Positions 1-6,910 of a stretch of DNA of 64,000 nucleotides are shown here, piece by piece. The position numbers and the translations under genes were made by a program. Below the pieces are notes generated by a model, which saw only the letters and a program-made list of their open reading frames with translations, ran no database searches and had not been told where the DNA came from. This DNA is from Sphingomonas montanisoli (lineage in GTDB: Bacteria > Pseudomonadota > Alphaproteobacteria > Sphingomonadales > Sphingomonadaceae): NCBI RefSeq assembly GCF_008274695.1, contig NZ_VTOU01000001.1, positions 62,001 to 126,000 of the forward strand. Reading direction: 5' to 3'. Positions within the stretch are counted from its first letter, which is position 1; every line of letters starts with the position of its first letter.

Positions 1-556
1 CGATCGCGGCCATCGCGTTGATATCGGCCTCGGTCGCCTGCTCGAAGCAGGTTGCGCGCTCGCCCATCACATAGGTGCGCAGAGCGGCGTGGGGCAACTG
101 GGTGCCGATATCGACGTCGAAGCGCCGTTCCTCGATCGCGTCGAGATAGTCTGGGAAGCTCAACCAGTTCCAGGGAAGGCCCTCGGTCATCACCGGATTG
201 GGGATGTCCTCTACCCCCTCCATCAGCCGGACGAGCCGTTCGCGATCCTCGGGCTTGCAGGGCGCGAAGCCGACGCCGCAATTGCCCATCACGATCGTGG
301 TGACGCCGTGCCAGGACGATGGCTGCATGCGTTCATCCCACAAAGCCTGCCCGTCATAGTGGGTGTGGACGTCGACGAAGCCGGGAGTGACGATCAGGCC
401 GGTCGCGTCGATCTCCTGCGCGCCCGTGCCGCGAACCTCGCCGAGGGCGGCGATCCGGCCGTCCTTGACCGCGACATCGGCAACGAAACGCTCGCCACCG
501 CTGCCGTCGACGACGGTTCCGCCGCGGATCACCAGGTCATATGCCGTTTCGGCCAT
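1..556 (-). CDS. N-acyl-D-amino-acid deacylase-like amidohydrolase (3' part outside window)
   Basis: Only the first 185 residues lie in the window. The N-terminus reads as the small beta domain of the amidohydrolase superfamily ([15 protein letters not shown] at 7-21), then [12 protein letters not shown] with the metal-binding HxH at 64-66, and [10 protein letters not shown] at 91-100, the Cys-bearing segment typical of D-aminoacylase-type enzymes. Such enzymes hydrolyse N-acyl groups from D-amino acids or related amides. The ATG at 554-556 follows a GGAGAG ribosome site. It is transcribed divergently from the aldolase/dehydrogenase genes at 705, so it may belong to the same catabolic unit; the substrate cannot be told from sequence. 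Confidence 0.85.
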   Translation of the reverse strand, partial: MAETAYDLVIRGGTVVDGSGGERFVADVAVKDGRIAALGEVRGTGAQEIDATGLIVTPGFVDVHTHYDGQALWDERMQPSSWHGVTTIVMGNCGVGFAPCKPEDRERLVRLMEGVEDIPNPVMTEGLPWNWLSFPDYLDAIEERRFDVDIGTQLPHAALRTYVMGERATCFEQATEADINAMAAI

Positions 557-664
557 CACTCTCTCCATATTTTCGGGAAGTGTGCGCCTTCGGTCGCGGG
601 CTGAACAGCGTGGATTTATTGGCCATCACGACAAATGAGCGAGCATTGCGTCGCTTGTGCAATT

Positions 665-674
665 GAGTTAACTC
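665..674. promoter_or_regulatory. Perfect 10-bp palindrome in a divergent intergenic region
   Basis: GAGTTAACTC is a perfect palindrome set in AT-richer flanks (aattGAGTTAACTCtttt) between the divergent amidohydrolase and aldolase genes, about 30 bases before the aldolase ATG. Its position suits an operator controlling the catabolic cluster. No regulator gene is visible next to it, so the role is inferred only from symmetry and place. Confidence 0.3.
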
Positions 675-704
675 TTTTGCCAACGAGAGAGGGAGCCGAC
701 CGTT

Positions 705-1490
705 ATGGAGTCGAAGATCGTCCCGACGATCTGGCCGAAGGGCAAGGAGTTACCGCCTCCGCGCGAGTCGATCGCAGAGGAGCGACTCTATCGAAAGCAA
801 CGGCTTGCGGCAGCGTGCCGTATCTTCGGGCGCCTGGGCTACGACATGGGCGGGGCCGGGCATATCACGGTGCGCGATCCCGGCGATCCGACGCATTTCT
901 GGGTCAACCCGTACACGGTGCCGTTCGGCCATATCACGGTGTCGAGCCTGATCATGGTCAACCATGAGGGACGCCGGGTCGAGGGCGAAGGGCAGCTTAA
1001 CCGTGCGGCTTTTGCTATCCATGCGCGACTTCACGAGGCGCGGCCGGACGTGTTGGCTGCGGCACATTCGCACTCGATCCACGGCAAGACCTGGTCGACT
1101 CTGGGCCGCACGCTCGATCCGCTGACGCAGGATGCGTGCGCCTTCTATCAGGATCACAAGGTGTTCTCGGCCTTTTCGGGCGTGGTTTACGACACCGATG
1201 AGGGTGATCGCATCGGCGAGGCGCTGGGTGACGGCAAGGCGGTGATCCTTCAGAATCACGGGCTGCTGACCGTCGGCGGATCGATCGAAAGCGCGGTGTG
1301 GCGCTATATCGGCATGGAGAACGCCGCGCAGGTGCAACTGTCGGCCGAGGCTGTCGGCACGCCGATCCCGATCCCGCACGACATCGCGATAAAGACGCGC
1401 GGCCAGATCGGGTCCGAGATTGCCGGCATCTACGGGTTCAAACCCTATTGGGACATGGTCGTCCGCGACGAACCCGACCTTTTCGACTGA
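705..1490 (+). CDS. Class II aldolase/adducin family protein
   Basis: 261 residues. The fold family includes fuculose-phosphate aldolase and ribulose-5-phosphate 4-epimerase, which use a zinc ion held by histidines. HSHSIHG (121-127) supplies the HxH pair, and NHGLLTVG (184-191) the later histidine. There is no signal peptide, so it is cytosolic. The acyl-CoA dehydrogenase starts 11 bases after the stop, pointing to one operon with that gene and the SDR at 2685. Members of this family near acyl-CoA genes are often of unknown substrate, and I cannot assign one here. Confidence 0.9.
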   Translation: MESKIVPTIWPKGKELPPPRESIAEERLYRKQRLAAACRIFGRLGYDMGGAGHITVRDPGDPTHFWVNPYTVPFGHITVSSLIMVNHEGRRVEGEGQLNRAAFAIHARLHEARPDVLAAAHSHSIHGKTWSTLGRTLDPLTQDACAFYQDHKVFSAFSGVVYDTDEGDRIGEALGDGKAVILQNHGLLTVGGSIESAVWRYIGMENAAQVQLSAEAVGTPIPIPHDIAIKTRGQIGSEIAGIYGFKPYWDMVVRDEPDLFD

Positions 1491-1501
1491 AGGATCCCAT
1501 T

Positions 1502-2674
1502 TTGTCCGATCATATCCTGACGCCCGAACAGGCGGAGATCCGGAGTGCCGTGCAGAAGGTGCTGGCCGATTTCGACGATGCCTATTGGCATGACTGCGAC
1601 GAGGCGAAGCGCTTTCCCGAAGAGTTTGTGAAGGCGATGGCCGATGGCGGTTGGCTGGGCATCGCGATGCCGCAGTCGGTGGGTGGCGCGGGGCTGGGGC
1701 TGGGCGAGGCCGCGGCGATGATGCAGGCGGTGACCGAGAGCGGGGCGGGCTTCACCGGTGCATCGGCGATCCACCTCAACATCTTCGGCCTGATGCCGCT
1801 GATCCGGTTCGGCACCGACGAGCAGCGCGCGCGCCACTTGCCGCGCGTACTTGCGGGGGAGGACCGGGTTTGCTTCGGCGTGACCGAGCCCGATAGCGGG
1901 CTAGACACGACCAGCCTGAAGACCTTCGCGACGAAGAAGCCCGGCGGCGGATGGCGGATCAACGGGCGCAAGATGTGGACCAGCGGCGCGCAGACCGCGA
2001 CCAAGATCCTGATCATCGTCCGCACCACGCCCAAGGAGGAATGCGCAAAGCCGACCGAGGGGTTGTCGCTGTTCTACACCGATCTCGATCGTTCAAAAGT
2101 CGACGTGCGGCGGATTCCCAAGATGGGGCGCAACGCGGTCGATACCAACGCGGTCTTTATCGACGATCTCGACGTGCCCGACGAGGATCTGGTCGGCGAA
2201 GTCGGCAAGGGTTTCCGCTACCTCCTGCACGGCCTCAACCCGGAACGCGTGCTGTTCGCGGCGGAATCCGTGGGGCTGGGGCGTGCGGCGCTGCGCAAGG
2301 CATCGGACTATGCGCGTGACCGGACCGTCTTCGGCCGACCGATCGGGCAGAATCAGGGTATCCAGCATCCGCTGGCGAAAAGCTGGATGGAACTGGAGGC
2401 CGCCAATCTGATGGCGTTCCAGGCCGCTCGCCTGTTCGATGCCGACCAGGAATGCGGATCCTTTGCCAACGCCGCCAAATATCTGGGCGCCGAGGCGGGC
2501 TTCCACGCGTGCGAAACGGCCGTCCTCACGCATGGCGGCATGGGCTATGCCCGCGAATTCCATGTCGAACGCTATTTCCGCGAGTCGATGATCGCGCGCA
2601 TCGCGCCGGTCAGCCGCGAGATGATCTTCAGCTACGTTGCAGAGCGAGAGCTGGGGCAGAAGAAAAGCTATTGA
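1502..2674 (+). CDS. Acyl-CoA dehydrogenase family protein
   Basis: About 390 residues if started at the TTG at 1502, which has AAGGA eight bases upstream and gives the family's usual length. The open frame runs further back but overlaps the aldolase gene, so the earlier ATG is unlikely. Flavin-site segments are recognisable: VCFGVTEPDSG near 123-133, MWTSGAQ, and a C-terminal THGGMGYAREFHVERYFRE block that matches the end of the dehydrogenase domain. It should oxidise an acyl-CoA to the enoyl-CoA with electrons passed to ETF. Substrate is unknown; the aldolase, SDR and acyl-CoA ligase neighbours suggest breakdown of a carboxylic acid. Confidence 0.9.
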   Translation: MSDHILTPEQAEIRSAVQKVLADFDDAYWHDCDEAKRFPEEFVKAMADGGWLGIAMPQSVGGAGLGLGEAAAMMQAVTESGAGFTGASAIHLNIFGLMPLIRFGTDEQRARHLPRVLAGEDRVCFGVTEPDSGLDTTSLKTFATKKPGGGWRINGRKMWTSGAQTATKILIIVRTTPKEECAKPTEGLSLFYTDLDRSKVDVRRIPKMGRNAVDTNAVFIDDLDVPDEDLVGEVGKGFRYLLHGLNPERVLFAAESVGLGRAALRKASDYARDRTVFGRPIGQNQGIQHPLAKSWMELEAANLMAFQAARLFDADQECGSFANAAKYLGAEAGFHACETAVLTHGGMGYAREFHVERYFRESMIARIAPVSREMIFSYVAERELGQKKSY

Positions 2675-2684
2675 GGAGAGAGCG

Positions 2685-3443
2685 ATGGGCAAGCTGACGA
2701 GCAAGGTGATCGCGATCATCGGCGGTGCGGGCGGTATCGGCGGTATCACGTCGCTGCGCTATGCAGAAGAAGGCGCGACGGTTTTCGTCGGCGACCTCGA
2801 TCTTGCGGCGGCGCAAGCGGTGGCCGAACAGATCAAGGCCGAGGGTGGTGAGGCGACCGGCGCGGCGGTCGACATGACCGACGATGCCAGCGCGGCGGCG
2901 TTCATCGCGGCGGCCGAAGCGCGCTATGGCGGGATCGACGGTGTCCATGTCAACGCGGCCGTCTTCGCCAAGGATGACTTCGACGTCGTCGAGATCGATC
3001 TGGCTTTGTTCGATCACATGCTGATGGGCAATGCGGGCGGGCATATGCGCTGTGCCCGTCACGCCGTGCCGGCGTTGCTGCGCCGGGGTGGTGGATCGTT
3101 GCTGTTCACCAGTTCGGGTGCGGCGCACGCAGGCGATCCGACCCGCGTCGCATATTCGATGGCCAAATCGGCGATCCACGCACTGACCCGCCACATCGCC
3201 AGCCGCTGGGGCAAGGATGGTATCCGATCGAACGCGATCGCGCCGGGCGTGGTATTGCACGATCAGTTGAAGGCGAAGGCGTCGGCAGGCCTTGTGCCCT
3301 GGGCGATGAGCCGGGTGCATAGCCCGCGGCTTGGCGTATCGACCGATATCGCGGCGATGTCCGCGCTGATCATGTCGGACGAAGGCGGCTTCATCAACGG
3401 CCAGATCATTAGCGTCGATGGTGGATCGTCGATGCGACCGTAA
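2685..3443 (+). CDS. SDR family oxidoreductase
   Basis: 252 residues, a classical short-chain dehydrogenase length. The nucleotide site is GGAGGIG (13-19), and the catalytic Tyr and Lys sit in YSMAKSAIHAL after a Ser-rich strand (LLFTSSGAAH). The ATG at 2685 follows GGAGAGAGCG; an upstream in-frame ATG overlaps the preceding dehydrogenase gene and was not used. It lies 10 bases after that gene, so the two are probably co-transcribed. The likely job is NAD(P)-dependent oxidation of a hydroxyacyl intermediate, but the substrate is not evident. Confidence 0.9.
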   Translation: MGKLTSKVIAIIGGAGGIGGITSLRYAEEGATVFVGDLDLAAAQAVAEQIKAEGGEATGAAVDMTDDASAAAFIAAAEARYGGIDGVHVNAAVFAKDDFDVVEIDLALFDHMLMGNAGGHMRCARHAVPALLRRGGGSLLFTSSGAAHAGDPTRVAYSMAKSAIHALTRHIASRWGKDGIRSNAIAPGVVLHDQLKAKASAGLVPWAMSRVHSPRLGVSTDIAAMSALIMSDEGGFINGQIISVDGGSSMRP

Positions 3444-3481
3444 GCGGAGACGGGGCCGGCGAAGCACCGACCCCTAACCGA

Positions 3482-3682
3482 TCAACCCTGCTTGTGGGTC
3501 TTCGTGATCTTGGTCGTCTTCTTGATCACCTTGCGATGATGGACCGTGCGGTTGACGCATTTGTCGGTGACGGTCTTCGAGCAGGTCGGAAGCGCGGGCG
3601 CGGCCGGAGCAGCGTCCTGCGCCTGAGCGGCAATTCCGGTCGTCGCGAAGGCGAGCGCGGTCAGCATCACGATGGTCTTCAT
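3482..3682 (-). CDS. Small secreted cationic protein, unknown function
   Basis: 66 residues. The start MKTIVMLTALAFATTG with an Ala-rich stretch ending near AQAQD looks like a Sec signal peptide. The mature part holds two cysteines (TCSKTVTDKC) and a strongly basic, His/Lys/Thr-rich tail (HHRKVIKKTTKITKTHKQG). AGGAG lies seven bases before the ATG, which decides this start over longer upstream frames. I do not recognise a family. The cysteine pair and cationic tail suggest an exported structural or binding peptide, but that is only a guess. Confidence 0.6.
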   Translation of the reverse strand: MKTIVMLTALAFATTGIAAQAQDAAPAAPALPTCSKTVTDKCVNRTVHHRKVIKKTTKITKTHKQG

Positions 3683-3765
3683 GAGGAAACTCCTGCCTCT
3701 TTCGACGGGTCGTTGCCCGCCGATGAGCCAAAACGTGCCAACCTCGTTGCGGGTCCGTTCGTTTT

Positions 3766-4383
3766 CTATTTCTTCGCGGCCTTGGCAGGTCCGGTCCGCT
3801 CGAGCTTGCGGGCGAGTTCCAGGATCGACGCGCGCGTCGTGGCAGCACCGTCGGTCGGATAGGCGGCCGTCAGGCGGGCGCTCCAATATCCGAAGCTCAC
3901 GGTCGACAGGCTGAGTTCGTAGGGCACGCCATCGGCGACGGCAGAAAAGCGCCCCTGATAGCCCGACCCCGGCTTCATCCCGGGCGGATCGAACGGACCT
4001 TCGCCGGAGGGCTTGAGATCGCTGAACTTGAGCGCGCCGAAATACTGGCCGATCAGCGATTTCATACCGAGATAATGTTCCTTAGGCGTCATCGCCTCGA
4101 TATGGATCAGCGCCACGCGCGCGACGATGGCCGTGCCTTTCAGATCGCGGCCATAGGCGATGGTGACGTCATGCCCGGTCAGGTCGATCGGTTGCTCGTA
4201 GAAGCGAGTGAAGCCGGCGAGCTGCTTGGGAAATGCGGTGCCGCTGGCTTCGTGGACGAGGACATCGTTGCCACGGCACACGAAACCGGTGGGGATCGCA
4301 TCGACGCAGGCGGCGCCAGCAACGGCCGGGATGGTCGCAAGCGCCAGTGCGACTGCGGGGATCAGCTTCGTCCGGAACATCAT
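3766..4383 (-). CDS. Exported hypothetical protein
   Basis: 205 residues beginning with a clear signal peptide (MMFRTKLIPAVALALATI, cleavage probably after AVAGA). The mature protein has two early cysteines (ACVDAIPTGFVC) that could form a disulphide, and ends in a basic KLERTGPAKAAKK tail. No conserved enzyme motif is visible. It is transcribed in the same direction as the small secreted protein at 3482, with about 80 bases between them, so they could share a transcript. Probable periplasmic protein of unknown role. Confidence 0.7.
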   Translation of the reverse strand: MMFRTKLIPAVALALATIPAVAGAACVDAIPTGFVCRGNDVLVHEASGTAFPKQLAGFTRFYEQPIDLTGHDVTIAYGRDLKGTAIVARVALIHIEAMTPKEHYLGMKSLIGQYFGALKFSDLKPSGEGPFDPPGMKPGSGYQGRFSAVADGVPYELSLSTVSFGYWSARLTAAYPTDGAATTRASILELARKLERTGPAKAAKK

Positions 4384-4506
4384 GATTTCCTGTTCTCGCC
4401 CTCGATAAGATCACCCTAGCCAAGCGCCGCGTGCGTTGACAGGCCGATTTCACTCCTGAACACTTGTGATGAAGGGGAACGCGATATCCCCATGGAGGGA
4501 TGATCG

Positions 4507-4863
4507 ATGGGCGCGGTTCGCTACGATTTCAGCGGCGAGACGGTGGTCGTCACCGGCGGCGGACGGGGGCCGGTTGATACTTTGATAAACAATGCCGGGA
4601 TCAAGCCCTCGTACCGCAGCGCCGAGAAAGTGCCGACGAGCGAGTGGCGCGCTATCATCGACGTCAACCTCAGCGCGGTTTTTCACTGCTGCCAGTTGTT
4701 CGGTGCGCCGATGCTGGAGCGGGGCCGGGCATCGATCATCGGGATCAGTTCGGTCGCGGGGCATGTCGGGTTCGCCAGATCAGCGGCGTTCAACGCCGCG
4801 AAGGGCGGGCTGGAGCCGCTGACCAGGTCGCTGCGTGTCGACGCGGGCGATACGGCGTCATGA
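4507..4863 (+). pseudogene. Internally deleted SDR relic
   Basis: The 118-residue frame starts like a classical SDR (VVVTGGGRG) but jumps straight to VDTLINNAGIKPSY, skipping roughly 70 residues of the Rossmann half. It then keeps the NNAG strand and IIGISSVAGHVGF, reaches SAAFNAAKGGL, where Phe stands in place of the catalytic Tyr of YxxxK, and stops soon after (LRVDAGDTAS) with the whole C-terminal third missing. A good ribosome site (GGAGGG) remains. The stop overlaps the next start as ATGA. It cannot be an active SDR; it may persist because it feeds translation into the downstream ligase. Confidence 0.75.
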
Positions 4864-6416
4864 GCCTCTATCCGCCGACCTTCAATTTCGGCGGGGACGT
4901 GATCGATCATATCGCGCGCACCGCCGATGGGCCCGCGTTGATCTGGGCCAATGCCGCGGGTGAGGAGCGTCGCTTCGCTTATTCGGATATCGCGCGACTG
5001 TCGGCGAAGCTGGCATCTTCGCTGGCGCGGCAGGGCGTGGCGAAGGGCGATCGGGTGATCGTGATGCTGCCGCGTATCCCCGAATGGCAGATAGCGATGG
5101 TCGCCTGTTTCAAGCTGGGCGCTATCCCGATCCCCTGCATTGAGATGCTGACGGGCAAGGACATAGCCTATCGCGTCGTGTGCGCGGAGGCCAAGGTGGC
5201 TATCGCGCGCGCCGAGCAGATCGACAAATTTACGGGTCTGGAGGTGGCGGTGCGGGTCAGCGTAGGCGAGGCGGTCGACTGGCTGTCGTTCGATGCGCTG
5301 GTCGATGCGGGCGATATTGGGTTCGAACCGGTGCGGATGGCGGCCGAGGATCCCGCCATCCTCTATTTTACCAGCGGGTCCACGGGTCAGCCCAAGGGTG
5401 TCCTGCATGCCGCCCGCGCGACCTATGTGTGGCGACAGTCGGCGACCGACTGGCTCGACCTGCGGCGCGATGACCTGATCTGGGCGACGGCGGATACGGG
5501 CTGGAGCATGGCGGGTACCGCGATCCTGGTGGGACCGTGGAGTGTTGGGGCGTGCGCCTTCTTCTACGATGGGCCGTTCGATGCGGCCGAAAGGCTGCGG
5601 CAGCTGTCGCGCTACGGGGTCAGCATTTACTGCGCGCCGGCGACCGAGCTGCTGCGCGTGGTCGATAACGATATGGCCGCGCACGATCTGTCGCGGCTGC
5701 GCCGCACGACATCGGCGGGGGAGTCGCTCAGCCCGGTCATCGTTGAGCGTTGGCGGCACGCGACCGGCCATGCGATCGCCGAAGGCTATGGCCAGACCGA
5801 AACGTTGATCTCGATCTGCTACCCGCCCGATCAGCCCTATCGGCGCGGTTCGGCGGGACGGCCGATGGCCTATAACGACGTCCGCATCATCGCGGGCGGG
5901 CGCGAACTGCCGCGCGGCGAAATCGGCGACATCGCGATCCGCGCGCCCAATCCGCAGATCATGCTCGGTTACTGGAAGGATGCGGAACGCACCGCCGATT
6001 GCTATGCCGAGGGGCCGGACGGGCGATGGTTCGTCACCGGCGATCGCGGTTCACAGGATGAAGACGGCTTCATCTATCATCAGGGGCGCACCGACGACGT
6101 GATCAACTCGTCGGGCTATCGAATCGGGCCGAGCGAGATCGAGGATGTTCTGCTGGCCCACCCGGCGGTCGCCGAGGTGGCGGTGGTCGGCGGGCCGGAC
6201 GAACAGCGCGGCGAGATCGTCGTTGCCTTCGTGGTGGCGCGCGGCGAAGCAGGACCGTCGCTCGCGTCCGACCTGCAGGCCTTCGTGCGCGGCGCGACCG
6301 CGCCTTACAAATACCCGCGCAGTGTACGCTTCGTGGGCGAACTGCCCAAGACGCTGACCGGCAAGATCCAGCGTAATGTGCTGCGCGAGCTTTTGGTGCG
6401 CGAGAGCGAGTGCTAA
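4860..6416 (+). CDS. AMP-forming acyl-CoA synthetase
   Basis: 518 residues, in the ANL superfamily, nearest in feel to medium-chain/benzoate-type acyl-CoA synthetases. It activates a carboxylic acid to its CoA thioester via an acyl-adenylate. Visible motifs: YFTSGSTGQPKGV (P-loop), the WFVTGDRG core, GRTDDVINSSGYRIGPSEIE hinge, and KTLTGKIQRNVLRE with the catalytic lysine near the end. The ATG at 4860 overlaps the stop of the SDR relic (ATGA) and gives the standard family start; the longer frame upstream is an overlap artefact. As part of the 1-6.4 kb cluster it probably primes the compound that the dehydrogenase and SDR then oxidise. Confidence 0.92.
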   Translation: MSLYPPTFNFGGDVIDHIARTADGPALIWANAAGEERRFAYSDIARLSAKLASSLARQGVAKGDRVIVMLPRIPEWQIAMVACFKLGAIPIPCIEMLTGKDIAYRVVCAEAKVAIARAEQIDKFTGLEVAVRVSVGEAVDWLSFDALVDAGDIGFEPVRMAAEDPAILYFTSGSTGQPKGVLHAARATYVWRQSATDWLDLRRDDLIWATADTGWSMAGTAILVGPWSVGACAFFYDGPFDAAERLRQLSRYGVSIYCAPATELLRVVDNDMAAHDLSRLRRTTSAGESLSPVIVERWRHATGHAIAEGYGQTETLISICYPPDQPYRRGSAGRPMAYNDVRIIAGGRELPRGEIGDIAIRAPNPQIMLGYWKDAERTADCYAEGPDGRWFVTGDRGSQDEDGFIYHQGRTDDVINSSGYRIGPSEIEDVLLAHPAVAEVAVVGGPDEQRGEIVVAFVVARGEAGPSLASDLQAFVRGATAPYKYPRSVRFVGELPKTLTGKIQRNVLRELLVRESEC

Positions 6417-6428
6417 GGTTGTCGTACT

Positions 6429-6668
6429 CTAGGGCCTGGCGCTGACGGGCTTGCCGCATTCGAGGTCGCGGCTGTTCTTGCCCACGACCTTCTTGCACAT
6501 CCGCATCATGCCGGTGACGCTGTCTAGGACATAGAGGCTCGGCTCGTAAGGGCCTTCCCCGATCACGACCTGATAGCGGCCGATCTTCGCCTGCGGAGCC
6601 GGCGGCGGCGCGCGATCGCAGCCGGCCAACATCAGCGTCGTCGTCAGGATGATGGTGCGTTTGATCAT
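6429..6668 (-). CDS. Small lipoprotein, unknown function
   Basis: 79 residues. MIKRTIILTTTLMLAGC is a lipoprotein signal with lipobox LAGC, so the mature protein would be lipidated at Cys17 and anchored to a membrane. The mature part has two further cysteines (MCKK and LECG) that could pair. No domain is recognised. It lies between the acyl-CoA ligase, with which it converges, and a tRNA gene. Confidence 0.65.
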   Translation of the reverse strand: MIKRTIILTTTLMLAGCDRAPPPAPQAKIGRYQVVIGEGPYEPSLYVLDSVTGMMRMCKKVVGKNSRDLECGKPVSARP

Positions 6669-6753
6669 GAAGCCGTTCCCTGTTGACCGATGCGGGGATG
6701 GGCGGTGCCGCGTGGCACGATGAAAGGATCCAGCCTGTCGGAAGCCTGAACCG

Positions 6754-6829
6754 TGGTGACCCCAACGGGACTCGAACCCGTGTTTTCGCCGTGAAAGGGC
6801 GACGTCCTAGACCGCTAGACGATGGGGCC
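6754..6829 (-). tRNA. tRNA-Glu (anticodon TTC)
   Basis: Reading the minus strand, the 76 bases fold as a cloverleaf. The 5' acceptor GGCCCCA pairs with TGGGGTC (one G-T pair), the anticodon loop is CTTTCAC with anticodon TTC, and the T arm is ACGGG-TTCGAGT-CCCGT. The discriminator is A and the CCA end is encoded. This decodes GAA and GAG. Confidence 0.97.
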
Positions 6830-6859
6830 GTCGATCGGTGACGGGCCGCTTAAGGGAGA

Positions 6860-6889
6860 GGCGCCGGGGGGTCAACCCTCCCCGACGCC
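6860..6889 (-). terminator. Possible terminator hairpin after the M3 peptidase gene
   Basis: On the minus strand GGCGTCGGGGAGGG and CCCCCCGGCGCC can pair around a TTGA loop with minor mismatches, followed by TCTCCCTT rather than a clean T run. It sits 22 bases after the dcp stop and before tRNA-Glu on the same strand, so it may separate the two transcripts. Confidence 0.4.
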
Positions 6890-6910
6890 TTAGCTGCCCA
6901 GAACGTGTTT

